A stretch of DNA of 64,000 nt from Novosphingobium decolorationis (GCF_018417475.1 NZ_CP054856.1:4371001-4435000); one strand, 5' to 3'. Shown: positions 45,048-54,725, counted from the stretch's first letter. The notes: generated by a model from the letters alone, not told the origin. Program-made: numbers and translations.

Positions 45048-47165
45048 ATGAGCATTCCGCAGGAAAAATCGGCCGCGAGATCGCGGCTCTCCCGGCCCCG
45101 TTCCGCAGCCGCGCTGTGCGCTCTGACCATTCTGGGAACGCTCGCAGGGGGGCTTGAGGCGGGGGCGGATGCGCCCGCCAGCGCCGGAGCCGACGAACTC
45201 GCCTTCTCCGTGGAGAATATGGATCCCGGCGTAAGTCCGCGTGAAGACTTCTATCGCTTTGCCGCGGGCGGTTGGCTCACCCGTGTGCCGCGCCCCGAGG
45301 ATCGCGCTTCCTACAGCTTTCCGGTAATTCAAGGGAAGATCATAAACGACCAGCTGCAGACCTTGGTCGATAGTGCGGTAAATTCGGCAGTGAGTGCCCC
45401 GAGAGGCAGTTCGCGCCAGTTGGTGGGGGACTTCTACAAGGCATACATGAACCTCGAGCATCGCCGCGCGCAGGGCATGGCGCCGCTTGTACAGGAGTTT
45501 GCAAGGATCGATGGCCTCTCCTCCAAGGAGGACCTGACCGGATTCCTCGTCGATGAAGCGAAAACGAACGGTCTCAGCCTGCTCGTCGGCTTCGGCCCAT
45601 CGCCGGACCTGTCGGACAGTTCGCGTTACGCCATCTTCGGCGCCACCGGGTCGACGGCGCTCAAGGAGGAGCGCGATGTCTACCGGGCCGAAGACAGCGC
45701 TCCGCGGCGGCTTGCCTACCGCGCCTATGTCCATGACCTGCTGCAGGTTGCCGGATATGAGGAGAGCGAAGCCGCGCGGGTGACAGCGCTGGTGCTCGAT
45801 CTCGAAACCGAACTCGACAAGGCCAAGTTGACGCGCGCGCAAGCCCGGGACTTCAATCGTCTCAATAATCGGATGACGCTGGCACAGGCGCAAGCTCTGA
45901 TCCCCCGGGTCGACATCGCCGCCTACCTGGCCGCTATGGGTATTCCCGCGCCGGAGGAGATCATCGTCACCGAACCGGCCTATTTCAGGGCCGTTTCCGC
46001 GATCATCGACAGCCGGCCGTTGGGGGATTTCAAGGACTATACGAAGTTTCGCGTGATCGAGCAGTTCAGCGGCCTTCTTTCCCCTGCATTCGATGAACCC
46101 AAGCGGGCGCTGAATCAGGCTTTCACCGGGGTGGCGACCTTGCGTCCCATTGACGAGCGCGCGATCGCTGAAATTCAAGGATCGCTGGGGCAGCCATTCA
46201 GCCAACTCTATGTCGAGACCTATTATGACGAGGACACGCGTCGCCGAACCCTGGAACTGATATCCTACATCATGGCTGCGATGGAACGGCGCATTCCAAC
46301 GCGTACCTGGCTCTCGCCCGAGACCAAGGCTGAAGCGATGGCCAAGCTCAAGGCCTTCGAAAACAAGGTCGGGTATCCCGAGCAGTGGATCGACTATTCG
46401 GGAGTGACGATCGTTCCCGATGATCCCGTTGCCAATGCAAGGGCGATCATGGCCTTCGCCCTGGAACGCGAGCTTTCCAAATTGGGCGGGCCCGTCCGCA
46501 ACGATGACTTCAACCAGAAGAGCACGCTGCCAATTGCGATGAACGCGGCCTATGCCTTCTTCGACAATGGCTTCCAGATCACGGCTGCGATCTCGCAGGC
46601 GCCGGCCTTCGAGCCGAACGCGGACCCGGCGGTGCGTTTCTGTCGTTTCGGGGCCATCATCGGCCATGAGACGACCCACGGCTTCGACAGCATCGGACGG
46701 CAATTCGATGCGAAGGGCAACCTGCGCGACTGGTGGACGAAGGCCGATGCAGCGGCCTTCACAACCGAGGCGCAAAAGCTGATCGACCAGACGTCCAGCA
46801 CCCCGCTGGCTCCCGGACATGCCAATGACGGCACCTTGTGGGTCGGTGAGAACATGGCCGATGTCGGAGGAATCAAGCTCGCCTACACGGCGCTGATGGA
46901 TTACCTCAAGGCTCATCCCGACGAGGACCGCAAGATCGACGGCTACTCGCAAGCCCAGCGTTGTTTCATCGCCTGGACCCAGATGTGGGCGGAAAACGCC
47001 ACCACCGAGTACCTGATCAACATCGCCGAGAGCGGAGACCATCCTCCCAGCCTGTACCGCACGGTTGCGCCCTTGCAGCATTTTGACGCCTGGTACGCCG
47101 CATTCGGCATTCGCGAAGGTGATCCAATGTGGCTCGCCCCTGAAAAGAGGGTGAATACATGGTGA
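45048..47165 (+). CDS. M13 (neprilysin-type) zinc metallopeptidase, exported
   Basis: A 705-residue protein with an N-terminal signal or anchor helix (AAALCALTILGTLAGGLEAGA). The catalytic HExxH is GHETTHGFDS (His540, Glu541, His544), with third ligand Glu in VGENMADVGGIKLAY. NAAYAFFDN matches the substrate-binding NAxY region, and the N-terminal M13 lobe begins at NMDPGVSPREDFYRFAAGGW. It cleaves small peptides in the periplasm or at the surface. ATG 45048 has a GAGGACAG site. Upstream frame to 45009 is excluded. Confidence 0.93.
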   Translation: MSIPQEKSAARSRLSRPRSAAALCALTILGTLAGGLEAGADAPASAGADELAFSVENMDPGVSPREDFYRFAAGGWLTRVPRPEDRASYSFPVIQGKIINDQLQTLVDSAVNSAVSAPRGSSRQLVGDFYKAYMNLEHRRAQGMAPLVQEFARIDGLSSKEDLTGFLVDEAKTNGLSLLVGFGPSPDLSDSSRYAIFGATGSTALKEERDVYRAEDSAPRRLAYRAYVHDLLQVAGYEESEAARVTALVLDLETELDKAKLTRAQARDFNRLNNRMTLAQAQALIPRVDIAAYLAAMGIPAPEEIIVTEPAYFRAVSAIIDSRPLGDFKDYTKFRVIEQFSGLLSPAFDEPKRALNQAFTGVATLRPIDERAIAEIQGSLGQPFSQLYVETYYDEDTRRRTLELISYIMAAMERRIPTRTWLSPETKAEAMAKLKAFENKVGYPEQWIDYSGVTIVPDDPVANARAIMAFALERELSKLGGPVRNDDFNQKSTLPIAMNAAYAFFDNGFQITAAISQAPAFEPNADPAVRFCRFGAIIGHETTHGFDSIGRQFDAKGNLRDWWTKADAAAFTTEAQKLIDQTSSTPLAPGHANDGTLWVGENMADVGGIKLAYTALMDYLKAHPDEDRKIDGYSQAQRCFIAWTQMWAENATTEYLINIAESGDHPPSLYRTVAPLQHFDAWYAAFGIREGDPMWLAPEKRVNTW

Positions 47166-47406
47166 GTTCGGGCCATCAATGAAGGCAGGACACCCGCCAT
47201 GTAGAGCCGCTAACTTTATCCGTGGATGGGGAAACAAAGCGGTCCGCGCATAGCCGGCCAGGCCATCGTCGGGACCAAGGTGCCTGCCTCGTTCCGGGAC
47301 GGCCAGCGCTCTTGACCCTTTGAAGCGCCAGCCTGCCACCTCCCACGATAGGGGATGAGCCAGCGCATCGAACATTTTGGTAAGATTCATGGCTTATAGG
47401 GTAGCC

Positions 47407-49125
47407 ATGGGACGAAAACGTTTACATTTCAGGTTAAGGGGGGCTTCCGCGACATTGCCTATCCTCGCGGGACTGATCTCCGCGGGTCTTACGTATGTTC
47501 TCTTGCAAGCTGCCCACAGCCATTCGTTTCCGTTCGAACCTCTTCTCGTTCTTCTTCACGGAGGCCTGGGTGTCGTGCTGGCCGGCCGGATCCTGCGCCT
47601 GAAGGACCTGGTCGGCCGGTTGCGCGAAATGCTCGGCTATCTCAACGAGAATGTGACCGGCGTCATCGATGCTCCGTCGATCGGTACGCAAGCACCTGAA
47701 ATGGAAGGGGCGATGAAGGCTCTGGCCAGCCAGATGCACCGCCATGTCGAGGACTTGCGCGAGGCTGCCTGCCGTGACGGCCTGACCGGTCTGCTCAACC
47801 GGGTCGAAATGCAGAAGAAGGTGGAGCGCATCGTCGGCGGGGCCTCCGACGATCTGCAATGCGCACTTTTCTTCATCGACATGGACGGCTTCAAGGCGGT
47901 CAACGATACGCTTGGCCATCACATCGGTGACAGGCTTCTGCAGAATGCGGCCGATCGCCTGCGCATGGCGACCCAGCTGGACGCGCAGAGCGATGCTTCG
48001 CCCCCTGATACCGCGCAGCCGCTGACCTGCATCGCGCGTTTCGGGGGCGATGAGTTCGTCTGCTTCACGGCGCAGCCCGGGTGTGCGCAGCAGGCCAGCC
48101 GGATCGCTTCGCGTATCGTGAAGGTCCTGTCCGAACCCTTTGAAATTGGTCCCCACACCATCAACGTGAGCGCCAGTGTGGGCGTTGCCCTGCGTCCCGA
48201 TAACGGGATGGATTACGCCACGCTGATCCGGTCGGCTGATACGGCCATGTACTGTGCCAAGGGATCGGGCCGGGGCTGCTACGAATTCTACGATCCGGTG
48301 ATGGACATCAAGGCGCGCGAAGAGGCCGAAGCGGAACAGGAACTGCGTGAGGCACTGGTTCGTGGAAATCTCGAGCTGTTCTACCAGCCTCTCTACAATG
48401 TGCATTCGCGCCGATTGCTGGGCGCCGAGGCGCTGATCCGCTGGCGGCATCCCCGCAAGGGCCTCATGCTGCCCCAACAGTTCCTGCACCTCGCCAATCG
48501 CGCCAATCTCGACATCCAGATTGGCGAGTGGGTCATTCAGGAATCCGTCAAGCGCATCGCCGAGTTCGAGCGCACCGGCTCGCCTGTGCAGATCTCGATC
48601 AACATCTCCCCGTCGCACCTGGAGCGCGGGGATTTCATCGCCACCGTGAAGGCCGCGATCGCGCGCTGGAAAATCCGGCCCGAACTGCTTCAGATCGAAC
48701 TGACCGAGGAAAGCGCGTTGCGTGATCCGGAACTTGCTGCCGACCGCCTGCGGCAACTGGCGGACATCGGCGTGACCCTTGCTGTCGACGATTTCGGAAC
48801 CGGCTACTCGAACCTGGCGAGCCTGATCACTCTGCCGATCAGCAAGCTCAAGATCGACAAGTCGCTCCTCAAGGACATCACCATCCGGCCCGATGCCCGG
48901 GTCCTGGTGCAGACCATCATCAGCATGGCGAACAGCCTGGGTCTCCATTCCGTCGCCGAAGGCGTGGAAACGAAGGCGCAGCTGGAACTGCTCTCGGCGA
49001 TGGGATGCGATGTTGTCCAGGGCTTCCTGTTCTCACGCCCCGTCGAACTCAGCGCGTTTCGCAAGCTTCAGAAGCAGGGCGATTACATGGATGCGGACTT
49101 CGGCATTCTTAATACGGCTGCGTAA
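47407..49125 (+). CDS. GGDEF-EAL cyclic-di-GMP enzyme, membrane bound
   Basis: About 572 residues: two N-terminal transmembrane helices (about 15-60), a GGDEF domain with intact RFGGDEF and DMDGFKAVNDTLGH, and an EAL domain. The EAL residues EALIRW, NISPSHLE, ELTEES, DDFGTGYSNL, KLKIDKS and AEGVE are all present. It could make or break cyclic di-GMP. The RxxD inhibitory site before GGDEF is missing. ATG 47407 has AGGG five bases upstream; ATG 47389 is possible. It begins a signalling locus with a receptor, YfiR and a kinase. Confidence 0.9.
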   Translation: MGRKRLHFRLRGASATLPILAGLISAGLTYVLLQAAHSHSFPFEPLLVLLHGGLGVVLAGRILRLKDLVGRLREMLGYLNENVTGVIDAPSIGTQAPEMEGAMKALASQMHRHVEDLREAACRDGLTGLLNRVEMQKKVERIVGGASDDLQCALFFIDMDGFKAVNDTLGHHIGDRLLQNAADRLRMATQLDAQSDASPPDTAQPLTCIARFGGDEFVCFTAQPGCAQQASRIASRIVKVLSEPFEIGPHTINVSASVGVALRPDNGMDYATLIRSADTAMYCAKGSGRGCYEFYDPVMDIKAREEAEAEQELREALVRGNLELFYQPLYNVHSRRLLGAEALIRWRHPRKGLMLPQQFLHLANRANLDIQIGEWVIQESVKRIAEFERTGSPVQISINISPSHLERGDFIATVKAAIARWKIRPELLQIELTEESALRDPELAADRLRQLADIGVTLAVDDFGTGYSNLASLITLPISKLKIDKSLLKDITIRPDARVLVQTIISMANSLGLHSVAEGVETKAQLELLSAMGCDVVQGFLFSRPVELSAFRKLQKQGDYMDADFGILNTAA

Positions 49126-49135
49126 AAACAAGCAC

Positions 49136-51226
49136 ATGAAATCTAGCCTGTCCCGAACGAGCGCCCTCGTGGCCATCAGCCTTGCCGCCGTGAGCTTGCC
49201 TCTTGGGAGCAAGGGCTACGCGCAGTCCGTCACCGATCCCTTGAACGGCCCGCAGGACGCGCCGTCTGACGATCTGCTTGATGTCTCGCTGGAAGACCTG
49301 CTGACGCTGGAATCGACTTCGGTGGCCAAGAAGCGGCAGCGTGTCGTGGATTCCGCCAGCGCCGTCTACGTGATCACGCAAGAGGATATCCAGCGCTCGG
49401 CGGCGAGCACGATCCCCGAACTGCTGCGCGGTGTTCCCGGCGTGGAAGTCGGCAGGCAGACCAACGGTGGCTATGCCGTCACGATCCGGGGGTTCAACAG
49501 CCGGCTGGCCAATGCGCTGCTGGTCATGGTCGATGGCCGCTCGCAGTTCGTCTCGACGCTTTCGGGCGTGTTCTGGGACCAATTGATGGTGCCGATTGGC
49601 GACATCGAACGCATCGAGATCGTGCGTGGTCCCGGTGCCAGCCTGTGGGGCGCCAATTCCTCGAACGGTGTCATCAACATCATCACCAAGCACAGCGCCG
49701 ATACCGGGGGCGTGTCGTTCGATGCTCGCGCCGGCTCACGCTTCCAGCAGGGCAGCCTGTCCTATGGCGGGAGGATGTCCGATGCACTGAACTATCGTGT
49801 CTATGGCACGGTGCGCCACGACAACGGTCTGGTCGATGTCAACGGCGATGATGTCGGGCGGCGATGGCAGGGCGGGGCTGCCGGAACGCGTCTCGACTGG
49901 CAGCCCGACTCGCAGAACGCCGCCACCGTTCAACTGGACTATGCCAGGGGGAGTTACGACAATCCGCTGCTCCAGGTGAACGCGGACCTGACCAATCCCG
50001 GCTATTCGACTATTCGCTCGCGCGACGAATTCGAGTCCTTCAGCGTTCTGGGACGCTGGACGCAGCGCACGAGCGAGAACTTCGACTGGTCCCTGCAGGC
50101 CCAGTACAACGACATCAATCGCTGCGAACTGGGCAATGCCTGCTTCGACTGGCAGCTTGCCGATCTTGACCTCGGGTTCCACTGGCGGGCCAACGATGTC
50201 CATGACGTCAATTTTGGCCTCGGCGCGCGTGTCCTGCTCGATGAACTCGAGGGACCGTACAATGTCAGGTTCACCGATTCGGCGGATACCGACTACTGGC
50301 TGAGCGGTTATATCCAGGACGATATCTCGCTGATACCCGATACCCTGCGGCTGACACTGGGCACCAAGCTGGAGTACAACAACTTCACAGGTGTCGAAGT
50401 CCAGCCCACGGCAAGGATCTTCTACAAGCCGGTGCCCGAGGTCTCGCTGTGGAGCTCTGTCACGCGCGCGGTTCGCACACCGTCCCGCATGGAACGCGCG
50501 GCGCAGTTCAACTTCACCGTCGAGCTGCCCAATTCCGCCACCAATCCCTTTCCCTTGCCGGTCTATCCGGTGCTGCTCGGTGATGCCGACCGCGGATCCG
50601 AACATCTCCTCGCCTACGAGGCCGGTGCGCGGTTCGATCTCGGCGGGAGCTGGTCGCTCGATCTTGCCGGCTACTACAACGATTATCGCAAGATCACCGT
50701 TACCGTCCCGGGAGAGGCGTTTCCCCTGTTCCAGGACCCTGTACCCTATCCCCTCGGGCTGGGCCTCGCGCTCGACGTCAAGGGTATCGGCCGTGCGAAG
50801 ACATGGGGAGGCGAGGCGTCGCTTTCCGGGCGCATCATGCCATGGTGGAAGGTTCGCCTGAACTATTCCCACTTCGACTTTCACGTGCCGACGGACCCGC
50901 AGAGCGGCAGCCCATACCTGATGATTTTCCCGCTCGAGGGCTCACCGCGCCATCAGGTTTCGCTGTCCAACAGCGTCGACATCGGCAGCTTCTTCTCGGT
51001 CGACAGCCAGCTGCGCCATGTCTCGCGCCTGGCGCAGGGGCCGGTGCCAGCCTATACCGCGCTTGACTTGAAAGCGACCTATCGCCTGCCCAACGGGGCG
51101 GAGCTCTCGCTGATCGGCAACGACCTGCTGCAGGCGCGGCACGTCGAGTTCACGCAGCCGTTCTATCCCGCGCCGATGATGTACGTTGCGCGGACGATTT
51201 CCGCGCAGCTGCGCTTCCGGTTTTGA
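49136..51226 (+). CDS. TonB-dependent receptor of the YfiR-linked type
   Basis: A 696-residue outer-membrane protein. The signal peptide is followed by the segment DLLDVSLEDLLTLESTSVAKKRQRV typical of receptors found beside yfiR/kinase genes. The plug (STIPELLRGVPGVEVGRQ, VTIRGFNSRLANALLVMVDGR, IEIVRGPGASLWGANSSNGVINI) and the barrel, with C-terminal aromatic ISAQLRFRF, come after. There is no STN domain. It lies between a c-di-GMP enzyme and YfiR, so it may sense a ligand rather than simply import it. Start ATG 49136 is ten bases after the previous stop. Confidence 0.9.
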   Translation: MKSSLSRTSALVAISLAAVSLPLGSKGYAQSVTDPLNGPQDAPSDDLLDVSLEDLLTLESTSVAKKRQRVVDSASAVYVITQEDIQRSAASTIPELLRGVPGVEVGRQTNGGYAVTIRGFNSRLANALLVMVDGRSQFVSTLSGVFWDQLMVPIGDIERIEIVRGPGASLWGANSSNGVINIITKHSADTGGVSFDARAGSRFQQGSLSYGGRMSDALNYRVYGTVRHDNGLVDVNGDDVGRRWQGGAAGTRLDWQPDSQNAATVQLDYARGSYDNPLLQVNADLTNPGYSTIRSRDEFESFSVLGRWTQRTSENFDWSLQAQYNDINRCELGNACFDWQLADLDLGFHWRANDVHDVNFGLGARVLLDELEGPYNVRFTDSADTDYWLSGYIQDDISLIPDTLRLTLGTKLEYNNFTGVEVQPTARIFYKPVPEVSLWSSVTRAVRTPSRMERAAQFNFTVELPNSATNPFPLPVYPVLLGDADRGSEHLLAYEAGARFDLGGSWSLDLAGYYNDYRKITVTVPGEAFPLFQDPVPYPLGLGLALDVKGIGRAKTWGGEASLSGRIMPWWKVRLNYSHFDFHVPTDPQSGSPYLMIFPLEGSPRHQVSLSNSVDIGSFFSVDSQLRHVSRLAQGPVPAYTALDLKATYRLPNGAELSLIGNDLLQARHVEFTQPFYPAPMMYVARTISAQLRFRF

Positions 51227-51237
51227 CAGGGGTAGCC

Positions 51238-51744
51238 ATGCGCAAACTGCTTCTCCTGCACGTTCTGGGCTCGGTTCTGCTAGCTGCCGGACCGGTGCGC
51301 GCGGCGCCGGTGGATCCGAACGCGCTGAAAGCGGCGATCACGCTCAATCTGATCCGCTACATCGAGATCCCGGACGAGCGCGGCGACGGCACGATCAGGC
51401 TCTGTGTCCGGCGTGATCTTTCCGCCGCTTCCCAGATGGCCAGATTGAACGGTCGGCGCCTGGAAAAGAGAACCATCGCCTACAGGTCCATCGATGATGG
51501 AGCTGCGACCGGCTGCGATGTGGTCATGCTCGGCGAGGTCGGACGCAGCGAGGTCCAACGCTATCGCCAGAAGGGTAGGGTCATCATCGGCGAAGGGGCG
51601 GGCATCCTGGACACAGGGGCTACGATCGGTCTGTTGCGTACCGGGAACCAGGTCCGTTTCGAGATCAACCTCAAGGCGGCCCGCGAGGCCGGGGTGACGA
51701 TCAGTTCGAAGATCCTGCGCCTGGCCGCGCGGGTGCAGCAATGA
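51238..51744 (+). CDS. YfiR-family periplasmic regulator
   Basis: A 168-residue protein with a signal peptide (ending VRAAP). The mature part fits the YfiR/DUF4154 family: KAAITLNLIRYIEIPD, LCVRRDL, GCDVVMLGE, IGEGAGILDTGATIGLL and FEINLKAAREAGVTISSKILRLA. In Pseudomonas, YfiR holds the CHASE8-containing YfiN diguanylate cyclase off. Here a CHASE8-like hybrid kinase follows and may take YfiN's place. ATG 51238 has AGGGG five bases upstream. Confidence 0.88.
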   Translation: MRKLLLLHVLGSVLLAAGPVRAAPVDPNALKAAITLNLIRYIEIPDERGDGTIRLCVRRDLSAASQMARLNGRRLEKRTIAYRSIDDGAATGCDVVMLGEVGRSEVQRYRQKGRVIIGEGAGILDTGATIGLLRTGNQVRFEINLKAAREAGVTISSKILRLAARVQQ

Positions 51745-51766
51745 CGCCAGCTCTGACGTCAGGACC

Positions 51767-52366
51767 ATGCGAGTTGCGCGCATGATCATCGCCTTTCGCA
51801 AGAAACTGAAATTGCTGACGGGCCTCGCTGTCGCTTCGGCGCTGACGGTATCGGCCATGGGGCTGATCGGCCTGCAGTGGAAGACCGACAGGGAGCAGGC
51901 GGAGCAGCGCTTCGTCCAGGCGGCCTCGATCATCTCGTCGAACATTGCGCCGGCCATCCTGTTCGAGGATCCGGCAGTGGCGGGCGAGAACCTGGAATCG
52001 ATCCAGGGCCTCGACGGCATTGGCTGGGTCGAGGCCGTGCTGCCCGGCGGCCAGGTCTTTGCAAGCTATGATGCCGCGCCCGGTGCGCGGGCGGACCAGC
52101 TGGCCTGGGAAGCCGTGGTGGAGCGCCCCATCCGCGTCGATGGACGTCAGATCGCCACATTGCGCGTGGGGGTTCACTACCGGTCTTTGTCCGACATCCT
52201 GTTCGACAACCTGGGCGCCGCGGCGCTGATCACCATGGTCGCTTTCGCGATCGCGGTCCTGCTCAGCCACTGGATGGACAGGATCGCCCACAAGCCGATC
52301 GATACGCTCATGCGGGCAATGAGGAAGATCAGCGCATCGGGAGACTCAAGCGTCCGGCTCGAGTAG
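51767..52366 (+). CDS. CHASE8-like sensor N-terminal part of a split hybrid kinase
   Basis: The 199-residue frame has a transmembrane helix (about 15-37), a periplasmic CHASE8-like sensor (FVQAASIISSNIAPAILFEDPAVAGENLESIQGLDGIGWV) and a second helix (about 145-165). It enters a HAMP domain at HKPIDTLMRAMRKISASGDSSVRLE, then stops at TAG 52364-52366. The next frame continues in the same register with the rest of HAMP and the kinase, so this is the sensor half of one protein. It is either a disrupted gene, a sequencing error, or a stop that is read through. Confidence 0.75.
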   Translation: MRVARMIIAFRKKLKLLTGLAVASALTVSAMGLIGLQWKTDREQAEQRFVQAASIISSNIAPAILFEDPAVAGENLESIQGLDGIGWVEAVLPGGQVFASYDAAPGARADQLAWEAVVERPIRVDGRQIATLRVGVHYRSLSDILFDNLGAAALITMVAFAIAVLLSHWMDRIAHKPIDTLMRAMRKISASGDSSVRLE

Positions 52367-52411
52367 AGCCCCGATCCGGACCTGGCTGCCATCATCACCA
52401 GTTTCAACGCG

Positions 52412-54004
52412 ATGCTCGAACGGCTGGAGCAGGGCAACGTGGCTCTTTCGCAAAGCGCGCAGGCTCTTCGCGAGGCACGCGACGCGGCTGAGGAAGCCAA
52501 TGTCGCCAAGTCCCAGTTCCTTGCCAACATGAGCCACGAACTGCGGACGCCGCTCAATGCCATTATCGGCTATGCAGAAGTTCTTCGCGAGGAACTCGAC
52601 ATCCTCGAACTCAAGCGCTCGCTCGAGGATGTCGAGTGGATACACACCTCGGCACACCAGCTGCTCGGGCTCATAAACTCGATCCTCGACCTCTCGAAGA
52701 TCGAAGCCGGTCGGATGGGGATCGACCTGCATGAATTCTCCCCCTTGAGCGTCATGCAGGAAATCGAAGGAATGCTGGCGCCCATCGCGGCGCAGCGCAA
52801 CAACACCCTTCAGATCGTCACGGATCCTGACATCGGCGAGGCCTACTCGGACGCGACGAAGCTCAGGCAATGCCTTCTGAACCTCGGGGCAAATGCCTGC
52901 AAGTTCACCGAAAACGGGCAGATCTTCATCCTGGCACGGGCCGACGGGGAAGACCTTGTCTTTTCTGTGTCGGACACAGGCATCGGTATGACCGCCAGCC
53001 AGATGAACCGGCTCTTCCAGCCTTTCGTACAGGCGGACGCGAGTACGACACGCCGCTATGGCGGGACAGGCCTCGGCCTCACCATCACCTGGCGGTTTGC
53101 GCATATGCTGGGCGGCACTGTCGAGGTCGACAGCGTCGAGGGAGCCGGTACGACGTTCACGCTTCGCATAAGGGCGAATCTTCGCGAATATGGCGCGGGC
53201 GAGGACGATATCCCCAATGCCGTCCAGACCGAGGCTGTCCTGGATAATCGCTTGCGCTCCACGGCCAAGCCACTTGCCCTGATCATTGAGGATCAGCCCA
53301 GTGCCCTGCAACTGATGACCCGGTTGGCACAGCGCGCGAATTTTGAAACGATCTGCGCCGAGGAGGGGGAAACCGGCTTGCAGTTGGCCTACCAGCATCG
53401 GCCCGACATGATCCTGCTGGATCTGACCCTGCCGCGCGTGAATGGCTGGCAAGTGCTTGAAGCTCTTCAGGCGGATCCGGAACTGCGATCCATTCCAACC
53501 GTGGTTGTCACGGTCGACGATGATCGCAGTCGGACGATCGAAGCTGGCGCAGCAGACCACCTGGTCAAGCCCATTGATCATGGCGAACTGAACGATATTT
53601 TCGTTCAGTATTCGCAGAAGCACGATGGTGCGATCCTGATTGTCGAAGACGATCCCGGCACAGCCAACCTTTACGCCCGCGGGCTGAACCAGATGGGCTA
53701 TACGACCCAGGTCGCGTCGGGTGGCGGCGAGGCCATGAGGCTTCTGCAGCAAGGCACGTTCGCCCTGATTATTACCGATCTGCGAATGCCGGACGGTGAT
53801 GGCTTTTCCCTGATCGACAGGGTCGCCGAAATGCCCGAAGAGCAGCGCCCGAAGATCATGGTCGTCACCGGCAAGGTCCTGAATGAGGAAGACGGGAAGG
53901 CACTGACCGGCAAAGTGGTCAGGCTCATTCCGAAGAATGGCCTGTCTCCGCGCAAGTTGGGCCGGAACGTGCAAAATCTGGAAGCTCACGGCAATGCCGC
54001 ATGA
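52412..54004 (+). CDS. Kinase part of the split hybrid sensor kinase (HisKA, HATPase, two receivers)
   Basis: The 530-residue frame opens inside HAMP (SFNAMLERLEQGN) without a clear ribosome site. It carries HisKA FLANMSHELRTPLNAIIGY (His about residue 50), HATPase (SDTGIGMTASQM, GGTGLGLTI) and two receivers (MILLDLTLPRVNGW and LIITDLRMPDGDGF). It is in the same frame as the upstream CHASE8 half, with only a TAG between them, and lacks its own sensor. In an intact protein it would phosphorylate the response regulator encoded next. It may be non-functional if the stop is real. Confidence 0.8.
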   Translation: MLERLEQGNVALSQSAQALREARDAAEEANVAKSQFLANMSHELRTPLNAIIGYAEVLREELDILELKRSLEDVEWIHTSAHQLLGLINSILDLSKIEAGRMGIDLHEFSPLSVMQEIEGMLAPIAAQRNNTLQIVTDPDIGEAYSDATKLRQCLLNLGANACKFTENGQIFILARADGEDLVFSVSDTGIGMTASQMNRLFQPFVQADASTTRRYGGTGLGLTITWRFAHMLGGTVEVDSVEGAGTTFTLRIRANLREYGAGEDDIPNAVQTEAVLDNRLRSTAKPLALIIEDQPSALQLMTRLAQRANFETICAEEGETGLQLAYQHRPDMILLDLTLPRVNGWQVLEALQADPELRSIPTVVVTVDDDRSRTIEAGAADHLVKPIDHGELNDIFVQYSQKHDGAILIVEDDPGTANLYARGLNQMGYTTQVASGGGEAMRLLQQGTFALIITDLRMPDGDGFSLIDRVAEMPEEQRPKIMVVTGKVLNEEDGKALTGKVVRLIPKNGLSPRKLGRNVQNLEAHGNAA

Positions 54005-54017
54005 TGGATGGTAGTTT

Positions 54018-54725
54018 ATGCCTGGTACCACGAACATAAGCGATATTCTGGTTGTCGATGACATGGAGGCCAACCAGGCCGTCATTCGCCGACGGCTGGA
54101 GCCCTATGGCTACCGGATACGATGCGTTGAAAGCGGTGCTGCGGCGCTGAAGGCGATTGCCGAACGTCTGCCCGACATCGTGTTGCTGGACTACATGATG
54201 CCGCACATGAACGGCATCGAAGTCTTGCGGATCCTGCGACAGGACCAGACGACACGGGAGCTCCCTATCATCATGGTGACGGCACGTGCGGAAAGTGAGG
54301 CTACCATAGAAGCACTGGAAGCGGGCGCGGACGATTACGTCACGAAGCCGATCGATTTCCAGGTCCTGCAGGCCCGCATTGCAACGCACGTGTCCAAGCG
54401 CAGCAACGCCCACAACCTGATGCGCACGAATGCGGTGCTTGATGAACGCGTGGTCCGCCGTTCCATGGAAATTGCGGATCTCGAGGACGAACTCAAACAG
54501 CAGGTCCTGCTTAGGCGCGAACTCGAAGCGCAGATCAAGCTTTCGCCCGAGAAGATTCAGGTGACGGGAGAAGGTGGCGACCTCGCGGAACTAAAAACAA
54601 AACTGACGAACGTTCAAGAGAAGTTCGAAGTGTTGTTTGTCAGCGCTCTTTCAGGAAAGAGCGTGAACATGGCGCAAATGGCGGAAGTCCGTCTCTTGCT
54701 GGCCAATTTGTGTGACGAGATGTAG
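54018..54725 (+). CDS. Response regulator with C-terminal coiled coil
   Basis: A 235-residue protein. The N-terminal receiver (about 8-125) has LVVDDMEANQ, acceptor Asp in VLLDYMMPHMNG (about residue 58), TAR and ADDYVTKPIDF. No DNA-binding or enzymatic domain follows; instead there is a charged coiled coil (ADLEDELKQQVLLRRELEAQ) and a short Met-rich tail. It may act by protein contact, for example on the nearby kinase or c-di-GMP enzyme. It starts 13 bases after the kinase stop, so same transcript. Confidence 0.88.
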   Translation: MPGTTNISDILVVDDMEANQAVIRRRLEPYGYRIRCVESGAAALKAIAERLPDIVLLDYMMPHMNGIEVLRILRQDQTTRELPIIMVTARAESEATIEALEAGADDYVTKPIDFQVLQARIATHVSKRSNAHNLMRTNAVLDERVVRRSMEIADLEDELKQQVLLRRELEAQIKLSPEKIQVTGEGGDLAELKTKLTNVQEKFEVLFVSALSGKSVNMAQMAEVRLLLANLCDEM

